Below are positions 20,381 to 32,187 of a stretch of DNA of 64,000 nucleotides, piece after piece; position 1 is the stretch's first letter; each line of letters starts with the position of its first letter. The DNA is from Palaemon carinicauda. Its lineage: Eukaryota; Arthropoda; Malacostraca; Decapoda; Palaemonidae. The notes under the pieces were generated by a model. The model had not been told where the DNA came from. It searched no databases and worked only from the letters and a program-made list of their open reading frames with translations. The position numbers were made by a program, and so were the translations under genes. Location of the stretch: assembly GCF_036898095.1 (NCBI RefSeq), contig NC_090761.1, forward strand, positions 46,952,648 to 47,016,647. Direction: 5' to 3'.

Positions 20381-21540
20381 GTTTGATATGCTATTGTTTG
20401 GTGGAAAATCTAAATTCTGTTTATGAGATATTTGAATTGTTTTCAAAATTTCCAGATAGTTAAGCAATTTTTAAAATTTTCCGATGTCTTGATTCAGTAC
20501 ATTTCTAGTCACAATATGCAGGATATGTCAAGAAGTGTAGTCCAGATGTAATGTGCAAAAACTTGTGTTAATGTGTCATGTGTACCTTTGATTGTAAAAG
20601 AAAGCCAACATCTGCTCAGAAATTTTGTGACCAACATGAAAATTTCTTTTACTTTCATTAGTCTGCTCTGTTTTGTTTTAAAATGCCTGGAGAATATATA
20701 GAGTACAATTCAGGAGCAATTAAAGACAATTTGATTGTTTTAGAAGGCTTCAAAGTAAACAAGCATGAAATGTTATTCAGAACTCAAATTCTTCTGAGTC
20801 TTCAGAAGTGTGCCCCGTCCCATAGTAAAAATAACAAAGGAATGCATGTTTTTCATTATGACAGATAGCTTTTCTCGTATTCCCATTGTTAAGCTACTTA
20901 TAATAGTTTCACATGCCAAGTATTTTGAAGTATGGTAGCCATCTACATAAGCTAAGTATACTATGACTACTGGTTTTTTACTTGTTGAAAAAGCCAGAGA
21001 TTCATCATGTATAGTAGCTCGGATTTCTCTAGAAGTTTTGATTTATGATCTGTGTTTAAAAGTATCTTCTGGGGCCAATTCAAAAGATCATTTTCCTAGG
21101 ATGATAATAGAATTTCTTTTTATTTGTCTGTTAGATTTGATATAATGGGTTCATTTTAATCTCGTTGAAAAAAAGTTTGCAGGTCACCAAGATTTTGATT
21201 TTATTTTGGATTACTTAACATGTTCACATAGAACAATTTTAAATGACACAGTAGAGGCTTCAGGTATATTTCTTGATATGGTGGTTAAACATAGAGAAAA
21301 ACTGTGTTCCTCTATTGTAGGGACAGTTTCCAATGGGTAGAAACACTGTTTTACTTCTCCTTTCTCAATTCTTATTTTGGATGAAGATAGGACTGCTAGG
21401 GTTGTAGAGCCCAATAAAACACAAAGTGACATTTTGAGGGCTGTCTGACAAAGGCAAGTTTTTCTCCATATGGTTCTCTCCCTCCTCCACTTGTATACTT
21501 TACCTCCAAGGAAGACATTTCACAACAATGGTAGTCCTTC
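20381..21540 (+). other. TSN 3' UTR and downstream DNA
   Basis: AT-rich sequence without a convincing reading frame follows the TSN stop, which fits a 3' untranslated region. An AATAAA occurs at 21413-21418, followed by T-rich DNA, and could be the polyadenylation signal. It is far from the stop (about 1 kb) and close to DIRS remnants, so this is only a candidate. Confidence 0.4.
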
Positions 21541-23920
21541 AGGATTTTAGACTAACAGAAGGACCAACAGAGGTGCCAACATGACTTTTAGACCTCCTGG
21601 GAGGACTCATACCAAGGATTCCCAGTAGGGGGAAGGTGGTCTTATTTTTATAAAGTTTGGAAAAGTCTTTACCCTGAAAATTGAGTGCTATCAGTGATAA
21701 GAGAAGGATGTGGAATTGCTCTATTCACCCTCTGTCAAAAGAACCATTTTCTTTTCTAAGTTACTTTAACAATTCAGCCAAATACAAAATTTTGACATTG
21801 TAGTAGTTCTGGCACTAAATACAAGCCTTTCGCTCTTTACATAGGAGTATTTTGCGAGGTGTAACTACCCTCCACTAGTTAGCAGAGGGGATCTGGGGTT
21901 AGACCAACCACTCCTCTCACACAAGCACCAGTAAACACTCATCACTTTGTAATCGCGGCAGGACATCTGGGCGAAGGTGATGGAGGGATCAATGTGTGTA
22001 AAGAACTTTAGGTTTGTATAGTTAGGAAAAATACAAATTATTCTATATTTGTCATATTGAAAAACTTCCAGAGAAGAAAGTGATAGAGGAAGTCTAAGAT
22101 TAACTGTCTGTTACTAGTACCTAAGGTAGGGATGGGATTTGGATGTCAGTTCCAGATGTCATAATTATAAACAGCTTAACAGTTTTGACCACGTTTTCAC
22201 TGGAAACTCCTTCTATAGGCCCGGGGCAGCAAGGATGTTTTTTTGATAGATTTAACTGATGCTTATTTTTACATTCCTATTCTTCCAGAATCAAAGAAAT
22301 TCCTTTAGTTTATGGAGGGTTAAAAAAATCATCACATCGGTTCCCTAATGTTTTGGACTCGGGACTGCTCCATAAGTATTCAGTAGGGCGATGGCTCTAA
22401 TCTAGAATTGGTCAAGATATCTAAGCATCAGAGTTCTGTTCTACTGTGAAACTGGCTGATTCTGAACATATCCTAGGGAAGGATTCTGGTCAGCAGATAG
22501 GGTTGCTCAGGTACTTGAAAAGTTTGAGAACCCTAGTTAATGTGGAGAAGTCTCCTCTGAATCTGACTCAAGGGACACTACTTTAGAGAAGAGGTCCAGG
22601 CATTCTTACATTTGTTGGAAAAGTTCAAGCAGGTGAAAGCGCTGTCAGTTTGTATTTGTATGAGGCCACTAGGAATCATGGGTTCTCTTGAGGTGTTTGT
22701 TTTGATGCATCAGCGAAAGATAAGGGATTTCCAGTAGCATCTCAGTCATCATTGAAACAGGACTTCCTATCTGGACACAATTTGCGTACTAGTAATTGAG
22801 AACCAGCTAGAGCTTGTGAAATAGTGGGATGACACTTCATTTGGCTCAGGGTATTTCTTGGGAGTAAGAATTCTGAATATTTCTCTTTTCATGGATATTT
22901 CCCAGGAAGGTTGGTATGTAATTATGGATTATCTTCAACTATCAGGAAAGTAGTCGGAGAAGGATACAGCATTATTCATCAACCGTCTGGAATTCTTAGG
23001 AGTATTCAAACTACTTCAGGATTGAGAGTTTCTGGTGCTAGAAAAGTTTGTAGCTGTTTTGTGTAAAGTAGGGAGTAACAAAGTTGAAATCCTTGTTCTG
23101 TATTGTAGAATTCTTCTACCACAGTATATTCCAGAGAAGCTAATCATACTAGAAAGTCAGTTGATTGATTAAGCTGAAAAAAACAAATACTACCAAATGA
23201 TTGATTCATACTTCCTTAGTTTGTCAAGTGATTTGTAGTTAATGGAAAGACCAAATGTGGACAAACATTGTTTTGCTAACTTCCGCAGCATAAAAATGGA
23301 GGTGTTTAGTTCCCTTATACTGGATCCCTTAGCATGATAGGTTGATGCCATATTACAGGAATGGTTAAATCTTGACCTACTGTACATGCTTATCCTCCAT
23401 TTTGAAAGACCCTGTAGGTAATATGAAGTTTAGGGTATCTTAAAAAAGTAGTATGGCCCTGGTGGCTCCCTTTTGACCATGTAGTGAGTGGTTGACTGTA
23501 GCCTCTTGTCAGAGTATTTGAGGAGATTACCTTACAGGACCAATCTTCTCAGACAAACAATTTCGAGGTCAATTGACCCAAACCCACCATGACTTTTCTA
23601 ACTACATTGTAGATTGTCCACCGTGTACTCAGAGAGGGTGTTTTCTAGGTCCCTTAGATTGATGTTGCAAAAGGCAGTCTACCAATAATTAGTATTATAA
23701 GCCAGTGGAATGTGTATTTTAATTGGTGCAAGCCCAGTAAGGTTTCAATTACAATAACTAATTTGGATAACCTTAGTTCCCGGATTTATGTTATTTGTTT
23801 TATGAATTGTCTGTTTCAGCTATTAGGGGTTACAGGTCCATGCTTAAAACTGCCTTCAGGCATTTGTACTATATTTATCCTCTTCAGGTATTATCTTTGA
23901 TGTGTTCAGTTCTTTACAAC
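21540..23920 (+). pseudogene. Decayed DIRS pol to recombinase (E6)
   Basis: Pieces in many frames follow DIRS order. They run from the gag tail (TFRPPGRT, about 21590) through SVIREGCGIALFT (about 21690) to the RT motif FLIDLTDAYFYIPI (about 22240). Then come a weak LLRYLKSLRTLVNVEKSPL (about 22505) and the RNase H start LFMDISQEGW (about 22890). The methyltransferase-like end reads MALVAPF.PCSEWLTVA (about 23455). The recombinase N-terminus has WNVYFNWCKPS and LSVSAIRGYRSML (about 23810). The YLDD motif is not recognisable. A DIRS terminus is inserted at 21770-22060. It is dead and cut off where E2 begins. Confidence 0.65.
21770..22060 (+). repeat. Short DIRS terminal derivative inside E6
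   Basis: About 290 bp, starting near gttctggcactaaatacaagcc with tttacataggag, and ending aggtttgtatagttaggaaaaatacaaatta. The first part resembles the E4 left tip (gttcctacactagatacaaaccc, ctttactataggag). The last part resembles all the DIRS right ends of the window. It interrupts the RT of E6: readable RT lies on both sides. It therefore arrived as a unit without coding sequence. Confidence 0.58.
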
Positions 23921-24229
23921 ATATATTTTTGCATATAAGATGACCCTTAGGTTCTAAATTTCCCCCCGGAAAATTGGGGGAGAACATATCTCTCGTTCGC
24001 AATCTCCTTACGCTTTAGGTTCTCCTCCAGGGGCGGAAAGAGAACCTTGTTATAAGCGTAGTTCTCCTTCGGGCAAACTCTCCTCCCCTGCGGAGGAATT
24101 ATCTGTTGACCTTAATCAGTCTCCCCCTTGGGCGGAGTCCGTTGAACGTTGCTCTCCGGAGGTTCGTAGAGTGGAGGGGTGGGAAACCCCTCTCCACCCC
24201 GGACGTTCTCCTCCTCGGGCTGTGAGGAG

Positions 24230-24830
24230 ACGTCTTTTTGAACCTGCTGGTTCTCCTCACGTTGACCCTTCGGGGTCTCGTGACGATCACCCTTTGGGGT
24301 GGCTTGATCGTGAGCCTTCGGGCTCTCGTCATGTTGATCCTGCAGGTTCTCATGACAGCAGGAGTCCTTCGGGTCTCCGTCACACTGAACCTTCGGGCTC
24401 TTGCGACTTGAAACCTTTGGGTTTCTGTTACGCTGAACCCTCGGGCTCTCGTAACGACGGTAACGTTGAACCTCCGGGTTCTCTTACCGTCAGTCACATT
24501 GATCCTTCGGGATCTCATGACAGAGGAACCCCGATTCCTCGTTACGTTGACCCTTCGGCGTCTCGTAACCTGAGTTACGCTGAACCCTTGGGCTCTCGTA
24601 ACTTAGTCGCGCTAACACTTCGGTGTATCGTGACAGAGAAACTCCGGTTTCTCGTTGCGTTGATCCTTCGGGTTCGCGCAACACAGTTCACACTGAACTT
24701 TCCGGTTCTCGTGACCAGAGACATTCTTTTTATGACAGAGAGTTTTCAAACTCTCGTTGTGTTGATCATTCATGCTCACACAACACAAGCTATCGTGAAC
24801 CTTCGGGTGAGCGTAGCAGTGAGTTCTCTC
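24230..24830 (+). repeat. Gag minisatellite, VDPSGSR-type units
   Basis: Degenerate tandem units of roughly 30-33 bp, each with a core like cgttgacccttcggg.tctcgt, run through this stretch. The translated core is (V/A/I)(D/E)PSGSR. A related array on the - strand is seen in E4 (39780-39990 and 41460-41720), where the core reads as its complement, aacccgaagg. The units have diverged considerably, so the array is not new. Confidence 0.7.
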
Positions 24831-24839
24831 ACCAAGCTG

Positions 24840-25115
24840 AGAGCTTTCGCGCGCATGACCAAGTTGGCGCGCACAGCCAAATTGGCGCGCGCAAACAAAA
24901 TGGCGATCATAGCGCACGGGTTCATCCTATGGCGCGCCATATGCGCGGACATCCTGTTGCTCGCCATGCGCGCGAACATCCTGTTGCGCGCCATGCACTC
25001 GAACAACCTACTGCGCGCGAATAACACACTGTGCGCCATGAGCGCGAGCAACCTTATGCGCGCCAGGTGCGCGAACAACCTCATGTGCTCCACAAGCGCG
25101 AAAAAGGTGCGCGCA
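24840..25115 (+). repeat. Gag minisatellite, gcgcgc-rich 24-bp units
   Basis: Units of about 24 bp such as catgcgcgcgaacatcctgt repeat with variation. In the coding frame they give ARHAREHPV, ARHALEQP and ARQVREQP. The block is GC-rich compared with its surroundings. It follows directly on the PSGSR-type array and belongs to E2 gag. Confidence 0.7.
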
Positions 25116-27149
25116 ATCAGGAAGGGAGCGCCCGAGTTCCCTTCCGCCTACCAACAGTTCGGCACAAGAGCGCACGACCATCTTGGCGCTCACAATCAGT
25201 CTCTCAAGCCCCTTAGGCCTCAACAGAGACAACAGTTGCCTGCGTGACTGAGCCCAGACCCTATCCCTAAGGGTAGGCCTGTGCCGATCTTGCCTGTAGG
25301 GAAGCCTCCATCAGACAAGAGGGTTAGGAAACCTGCCCCGGTTCCTAAACCCAGGGAGCAGTTCTTTCCAAAGGACCTTCCCATTAGTTCCTCAGGAGCC
25401 CGTGACTCCCCGTGGCTTAACACCTTATTCAATGTAATGCGCCTAGCCATGAAGGTAGTCGTTCCCCGCTCCCAGTACGTAGGTGATACACCTAGGATTC
25501 CCTTGTCGCCTCCTCTCATTCCAAGGTCCTCTCCTCCCTCCGATCCTAGGAGGAGTTCGGAAGTTCACGCACAGGCGGGTCCTTCAGGCAAGGGGAGACG
25601 GTCATCCCCTCGCAAAAGACCTTTGGAGAGATTAGGCATGAACCTCAGGGTAGCCCCCTGCAGTTCAAGACGCCACAGGCCAGGCCAAAGGGGAAAAGGA
25701 AAAGGATTCGTCCTTCGCCCCCCAAGGAGGATAGGGTTACTTCCTATGGAGACTCCTTCCGTTCTTTACCGGTCAAGATAGTGTCTAAGGAGGCACGACC
25801 TGCGACCAGACGGGATTCACCCCGTACGGCAATGGACTTGCATTCCACCTGTAAGCCGACGGATTTCTCTAGGCCCTTGGGGACAGAGGACCGCCGGCCT
25901 CGTGGGAGGGAACCGAAGGATTTTTTCACCATACCCAAATCCTCAGCCAGGCTTCCTTCCTCACTGCCTCCCAGGCAGCCGGAAGCAAGCACCTCCCCGG
26001 TAGTCTCCCTATCCCCAGTCTATACAGTTGACGACTTCGACCCACTCCGGGCTCGTATGGATGAGAGCTCGGACGTGGAAGGGCAGAGCGATCTCAAGGA
26101 CGACGCTCTGTCAGTAGCCGCTAGCCCTAAGCTTACAGAGGATGAGAGGAAGGTCTGAACACGCCTTCTGGCAAGTCCTAGCCTGTATCCATTCCATCAT
26201 TGGACTTCCAGCTCCATCGGCAGCCCCTCTAGATGGAAAAGAAATGGTCCTTAACCAGTTCTATGGCACTCAGAAACCTCATAGGACCAGTGCAGCTTTG
26301 CCCTGGTCAAAGGGGTTGAAGAGTGCCAAACAGAAGGCAGTGTCCCAGGCAACTGGGTCCACCTCTTCTATCCGCTCCAACTCGTCCTCCAAGCTCCTAC
26401 CTCCTCCGTATGTGTTTCAGAGGAGGTACTACGAGATCCTCGGGGAATCTCTTCCAACGCTGCTTCTCGACCACTCTATAGAGGCACTCTCGAAGGCCAC
26501 CCCCTTCGAGAAACTTACAGGAATTCCAGTCTCCTTTTCGGCCTCTGAAATCCTAAACCAGGAAAAGGTGGCGAAGTACGCCATGCAGGCTACTTCGTGG
26601 CTAGATTTCTGGTTAGGATCCTTAGGACAACTGATGCAGTCTAAAGATCTGTCTCGGGAGTCCTCCAGGAAGTCTTTGGAGACTTTCCTATTGTCTGGCA
26701 CTCAGGCCATCGAGTTCCTCTCCCATCAGGTAGTGAACCTTTGGACCAACACTATCCTGAAGATGAGAGATGCCATCATAGGCAAGCTCTATAGACATCT
26801 CCCTCAGTCCGAAGTAGCGAGACTGAGAAATGCTCCTTTCGAGGCAATTCTTTGTTCCATCCTGAGGATGTCGAGCGGGTGGCAGAGAGGTGGAGGAAGT
26901 CCAGTGAGGACTCCCTCATCCAAAAGGTCTTAATAGCTAGACCTTACCCCTCTCAGCCACAGCGGAAAGCACAGCAAAACCCGCAGCCGAAAAGGGCTAG
27001 AGACCCAAAACACCTGGGTAAAAGGCTGCAAAGCAGGCCTTTCACAGCAAAAAGTCCTTTCGTGGAGGAAAGGGTAAGAAGGGATCTGGCGGAGGCCGGT
27101 CCCAATAAGACAGGCAATCCTCCCATTTGCCCACCTGTGGGGGGATGAC

Positions 27150-29161
27150 TGCAAAGCCGCTGGCAGAGGTGGCTTCACCACGGGGCCGAACCCTGGACGG
27201 TCGAGGTGATTCGTTCAGGGTATTGTATCCCGTTCACGCTCTCTCCCCCTCCACTGACTCGAGTGCCGATTCCATCGAACTCCTGTGCGAAGGGATCCGC
27301 ACAGGAGTTTGCCCTCAGGGAAGAAGTCCAGTCCATGTTGGAGAAGGACGCTCTCTAGGAGGTCCTCGACTGGTCCCCAGGCTTCTACAGTCGACTCTTT
27401 CTTGTGAAAAAGGCATCTGGAGGCTGGAGACCAGTCATCGACCTCTCGGCCCTGAACAGGTGTGTCGAACAGACACTTTTCAGGATGGAGATGGCCGACA
27501 CAGTCAGACAAGCGATAAGACCCCAGGACTTCATGTGCACTCTAGATCTGAAGGACGCATACTTCCAGATCCCAATTCACCCGTCTTCCATGAAGTACCT
27601 GTATCTGAGATTCATGTTCAATCGGAAGCATTACCAGTTCAGGGTATTGTGTTTCGGTCTTTCCACAACACCCCAGGTATTCACGAGAGTATTCACCCTA
27701 GTATCATCTTGGGCTCACAGAGTCGGCATCTGTCTCCTAAGATACTTGGACGACTGGCTGATTCTGGCAGACTCGGAGGCGGCCCTTCTCCGCCACCGAG
27801 ACGAGCTTCTAAGGTTTTGCCAGGATCTGGGGATCGTGGTAAACCTCGAGAAGTCTCAACTGCTCCCCTCTCAAGAACTGGTATACCTAGGCATGCGATT
27901 AGACATCCTAAGGCACAAAGCGTTTCCATCAGACAAAAGGATCCAGAGACTGAGGGAGATAGCACAGGTCTTCCTCAGTCGGGGAGAGCTCCCGGCGCAG
28001 TATTGGCTTCGCCTTCTCGGTCACCTCTCTTCCCTGACCCGACTGGTCCCCAACAGTCGCCTTAGGATAAGATCCCTCCAGTGGCGACTAAAATCCCAGT
28101 GAAATCAACACTCCGATTCCCGGGATCACCTAGTCCGCATAGAGAGCTAGAGGAACAATCGGACCTCAGGTGGTGGCTGGCGGAGCCGAACCTCTACAAA
28201 GGGGTTGATTCTTCTCATCTCTCCCCCAGAATTGATGCTTTTTTCGGATTCATCAAAAGAAGGGTTGGGTGCTCACGTGCTGCACCATTACATCTCCGGC
28301 CAATGGTCCGAATCAGAAAGGTACCAGCCTTTCTGGCCCTCAAAAAGTTCCACCAGGTCCTGGCGGGGCACTCCGTGGTGCTTATGAGCGACAACACCAT
28401 GGTAGTAGCTTATCTAAGCAAACGGCGGTACCTTTTCACAGCAGCTGTGCCATCTTGCAGTAGAGATACTCAGATGGGCAGAGGACAACTCGATGACTCT
28501 ATCAGCTCGCTTCATTCCGGGCAAGCGGAATGTGCTAGCAGACAAGCTGAGCAGAGCGACTCAGATAGTTGGCACCGAGTGGTCTTTGAATCCTCTGATA
28601 GCCAACAAAGTCCTGACTTTGTGAGGTTCCCCGACTGTGGATCTGTTCGCAACGGCCCTGAATTTCAGGCTCCCGTTGTACTGCTCCCCAGTCCCGGATC
28701 CCCAAGCTTTTTGGCAAGATGCTTTCCAACAACGGTGGATAAACCTGGACGCTTACGCGTTTCCCCCGTTATGTCTGATGAGAAAAGTCCTCAACCAGGT
28801 ACGAGCAAGCAACAACTTGCAAATGACCCTCATAGCTCCGCTATGGCATCACGCAGAATGGTTCCCGGACCTTCTGCATCTCCTCACGGAGATCCCGAGG
28901 GAGCTTCCTCCACAGCACGACCTCCTCAAACAACCACATGCCAACATCTTCCACAAAGCCGTAGCCTCGCTTCGACTTCACACCTGGAGACTATCCAGCA
29001 CCTCCTCACACAGAGAGGCTTTTCGCACCCGGTTGCAAAAAGAATGGCTGGACACCTCAGGAGATCCACAGAGGCAGTCTACCAGGCGAAGTGGTCAGTT
29101 TTCTGTGGTTGGTGTCGTGGAAGGGGTATCTCTCCCCTCGATGCCTCTGTTTCAACTTTAG
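27150..29161 (+). pseudogene. E2 pol pseudogene (RT, RNase H, MT-like)
   Basis: The RT frame begins upstream of 27404 (IRSGYCIPF, LREEVQSMLEKDAL) and has a TAG at 27356-27358. It then reads GFYSRLFLVKKASGGWRPVI, TLDLKDAYFQIPI, CFGLSTTPQVFTRV and the active site YLDDWLI (about 27746). It stops at 28102. RNase H (LFSDSSKEGLGAHV) shifts frame near 28320. MSDNTMVVAYLSK is in the new frame, and VLADKLSRATQIVGTEW returns to the first. A TGA replaces a Trp codon before GSPTVDLFATALNFRLP (about 28620). The methyltransferase-like part then runs intact to DAYAFPPL and LIAPLWHHAEWF. At least two stops and two frame changes disable it. Confidence 0.85.
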
Positions 29162-30029
29162 CGGAGTTTCTTGTATACCTTCGAGAAGAAATGCTCCTCT
29201 CGGTCTCGGCAGTCAAAGGCTACCGCTCAGCCTTGAGTCTCGCCTTTAGACTGAAAGGAGTCGATATTTTTCCTCCTCGGAACTTTCTTTGCTTATACGC
29301 AGTTACGAGCTTACTTGTCCCCAGGCAGAGCTAAGACCTCCCCCTTGGAACGTGGTTCGGGTCCTCAGGTCTATGAAGGGCTTCCCCTATGAATCACTAC
29401 GCCAGGCCTCAGATCGCCACTTCACGTGGAAGACGGTGTTCCTGCTCGCTCTGGCTTCGGCCAAGAGTGTCAGCGAACTTCATGGTCTATCTGCTGATGT
29501 CTCCCACTCTAGGAGATGGGGGGAAGTAATCCTCAACTACGTCCCTGAGTTTGTAGCTAAGACTCAAAATACGGGTGTGCCGGACTCCAGATTTGGCCCA
29601 TTTCGGATAGTGTGTCTTCGTTCTATAACTGAAGATCCAGACCAACTGTTACTATGTCCAGTAAGGAGTCTGAGGTGTTATTTAAAAAGAACAGCAAAAG
29701 CTCGCCCCCGTGTACGAGTACTTTTTGTCAGCACGGGGAAGGTCAAGAGGAGGGTCACGAGGAATACTATTTCCTCCTGGATAAGGAAAGTAATCGAATA
29801 TGCTCTATATCCAGATCCTCCTCTGTCCAATCGACCCAGAGCTCATGGTGTCAGAGGCATTGCAATGTCTCTGGCATTCAAGAAGAATTTTTCTGTGGCA
29901 CAGGTATTGCAAGCGGGCGTGTGGAAGCATCAGACGACCTTCACAGCCCACTACCTGAAAGACGTAACCCACAGGAGCATGGAAACTTTCTCCATTGGTC
30001 CTGTGGTGGCCGCACAACAAGTGATCTAA
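28930..30029 (+). pseudogene. E2 tyrosine recombinase, frameshifted, Arg to Ser
   Basis: The N-terminal domain (RRSTEAVYQAKWSVFCGWC, VSAVKGYRSALSLAF) is in one frame up to about 29290. The rest is in another, starting MLIRSYELTCPQ. The first catalytic Arg is replaced: the block reads ASAKSVSELHGL (codon AGT at 29466-29468), where E1, E3 and E4 have AKRV. The His-x-x-Arg pair (RAHGVRGIAMS) and the Tyr (TAHYLKDV) are present. The C-terminus matches E3 (FSIGPVVAAQQVI). It ends at TAA near 30029. The protein would be inactive even if the frame were whole. Confidence 0.85.
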
Positions 30030-30504
30030 TGCCTCAGACTCCTTGATGGACAAGTAGCAGAGGGATGAGGGCTGAGGGTGCCCGGGATAGTCTGGGGTGA
30101 ATGAAAGAATGTCTGGCTCACTTCTTTCTTTCTCCTTCTCCCCCCCTAGGGAAACAGCTCCGCAAGACCAAAGCATAGCTGACCTCACCCCTCTGCAAGC
30201 AAGATTTATTTTCCTTGTGCATCCTGAGTATGAATGAATACTTTGTTACGTCACCAATACCTCATGGGGGAGGGTATTGGATATGTCTTAGAATCCTCGA
30301 GTTCCTACGTAAAGACAAGCCACGAGTCTCTCTCACACAAGCTTCTGCAGGCCGCTATCAGTGAGTTACCTTGTAACTACTTTGATTTTAGCGAGGGTAG
30401 GGTTCCTACTAATTAGATAAAAAAATCAATTAGAAGGAACCCCGGGTCATGACCAAGGCCAGTTGGTAGAACTTCCTCCCTCCTAAGAGTAAGTCGCCCT
30501 ATAA

Positions 30505-30840
30505 ATAGCGAAGGTTTGTATTTGTCAGAACAAATAACAAATTTGGAAATAATTTGTATTTTTCCTAACATACAAAACTGGAGCTATTTATACAAATTGG
30601 CCCGCCACTCTGTCCCCCTAGAAGTCCTGCCAGAAAGCAAAAGTGGTTACTCAACCGACACGTGTGAGTGAGCGGAGTAGCTAGTCTACCCTAACCCCCT
30701 CCCGCTAACTAGCGGATGGGGTAATTATCCCTCACTAAAATTGTCTTGGCTGGTTTTCAGCGTTGCCAAAAGCAATACCCTATAAATAGCTCCAGGTTTG
30801 TATGTTAGGAAAAATACAAATTATTTCCAAATTTGTTATT
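30505..30840 (+). repeat. E2 ICR and right terminus
   Basis: About 30530-30590 carries aataacaaatttggaaataatttgtatttttcctaacatacaaaac..gagctatt. Its reverse complement occurs at 30784-30840 as the right tip (aatagctccaggtttgta ... ccaaatttgttatt). Between them lies the right arm (cccgccactctgtccccc, gctaactagcgg). This ICR-to-tip layout is the same as in E1, E3 and E4. Confidence 0.75.
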
Positions 30841-32160
30841 TTAATGATAAAATCAATTATCCGTACTCTCTTTATCTTCACATCATACCTCCTCCTCCCC
30901 TCTGGTTGACGATATCAAGAGGATGTGGAGCACATTTTGAAAAGGTTGTTGGTTAAAGAGGCATTCATAAACTTTCTTATAGAATTTTAGGATAGGCATT
31001 GACATTTAACTTGCTTCGAAAAAGAAACAGGTGATTATAGAAATAAACATTATAATTGAAATTGAATTTTTAGTAAAGTATGTCAGCCTGGGACATATGA
31101 ATGCTCGAAGGATATTTCGGGGTTTTCAGTATAGGACTTGTAAGAGGTGGAAAATGCTAGACATAAGCTATAAACAAAGCAAAGCATTTAGTCTTTTTGT
31201 AGCACTTCCTTAATGCATATCCTCTCAAAATTTCATTGTAAGTTTTCTAATATTTCATGTATAATGCATACATATTTTTTGTCAATGCATATTCCTACTA
31301 AATTTCAATGTAAGCTTGATAATTATTTATGTTTAGACATATTGTTAATAAAGTATGTCAGCCTGGGTCCTGAGGTTGGTGATGAGCCAGCCAACAAGGA
31401 AAATAGCTAGAATCCCCGGTAGCAATAGAGGAATATGAGATGGTTATCCAGGTACTGTAGTGGTGTTTCAGATGCTACCTTTTCAGAAAAAAAGTTGTAT
31501 GCTGATCTTTAGAAAAGCTTGCCTGGAACAAGTGGTGATAGTAGTGATGTGCTTAAAGTTGTGAAGGTCCTCAAGGAACAGGTAAAGTGATTTAAAGTTT
31601 ACAAAAATTTAATGTTTACATTTTATCAGTGTTTATAAACAATTCCATTAAAAGTATAACTTGCCCATGAAAAAGTTTGATTGTTCCTATGGGGATACAA
31701 ATATTTCGTCTTTAAATCGGAGTTTGTCTACAGAGGAGCTGGAACAGTCATTGAATTGTTAATAAGATAGGTTGGGTAAACCTCATGATGGAGGAAGTCA
31801 GATCATGTATTCAAGTAAGACTTGTATACTGTACAAGAAGCCATTCTCTACTCATTTACACACTGGACTATGCAATACTGTACCACGTTCTCTTTGCCAA
31901 GTGAGCACCAAGCCATGGTCCTCTGGATTGTCCATTGTCAGATGCTATAGGCCGTGTGTGCACTGAGCCACACTCCTCTAATGTAAGAACAATGAGCTGA
32001 GCATTCTACTCATACATGGACTGAGGTATGTGCTGTGTACACCATTGTAAGCTCAATAAGATGGGCTTATGTTTAAAAGTTCTGTATTGCACATCCTAAA
32101 CGCTAGGTCATACTGTAAATTATTCCAAGCATATGGGTGGGCTAATCACCAGAGAGAGAT
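30841..32160. other. Intergenic DNA, no recognised gene
   Basis: AT-rich sequence. A 19-bp phrase taaagtatgtcagcctggg occurs at about 31075 and 31350, marking a weak local duplication. A stretch at 31470-31580 reads ATFSEKKLYADL, one stop, then GTSGDSSDVLKVVKVLKEQ followed by GTAAAG. This could be a relic exon, but nothing supports a gene around it. Confidence 0.4.
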
Positions 32161-32187
32161 GCACCCTATTGTCCCTCTGTGGGTCAT

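Larger units (their letters stand above)
24050..27130 (+). pseudogene. E2 gag pseudogene with repeat expansions
   Basis: Coding sense changes frame several times: 24171 to about 24600 in one frame, 24623-25216 in another, then 25281-25781, 25781-26158 and 26142-26933. The first part is made of repeated units such as HVDPSGSR and AEPSGSRN. The second becomes ARHAREHPV-type repeats. The 26142-26933 part is the capsid-like domain: ATSWLDFWLGSLGQLM, SSRKSLETFLLSGTQAIEFL and LWTNTILKMRDAIIGKL match E3 gag and E1 gag. The end is basic. The Cys-rich N-terminal module is missing. At least four frame changes make this a pseudogene, although each piece is still well preserved. Confidence 0.75.
23940..30840 (+). 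mobile_element. DIRS retrotransposon E2, 5'-truncated, degenerate
   Basis: Gag, pol and recombinase regions are recognisable in order. The ICR-like and right terminal sequences are at 30505-30840. No left terminus was found: the element seems to start inside gag, directly against the decayed E6. Most domains are broken by frameshifts or stops, so it is not autonomous. It lies in the space between the convergent TSN and granulin genes, sense relative to TSN. Confidence 0.8.

Noticed and set aside
24171..25216. Repeats suggestive of a CRISPR array or silk/collagen-like gene
   Set aside because: Units are adjacent and degenerate without unique spacers, and they lie in frame within the gag of a DIRS element.
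28081..28930. Open frame continuing the recombinase frame across E2 RNase H
   Set aside because: Only the segment with MSDNTMVVAYLSK is homologous. The rest is off-frame pol, as shown by homology in the other frame.
31380..31590. A possible host exon ending GTSGDSSDVLKVVKVLKEQ with a GT donor
   Set aside because: An in-frame stop lies upstream, no acceptor is convincing and no adjoining exon was found.
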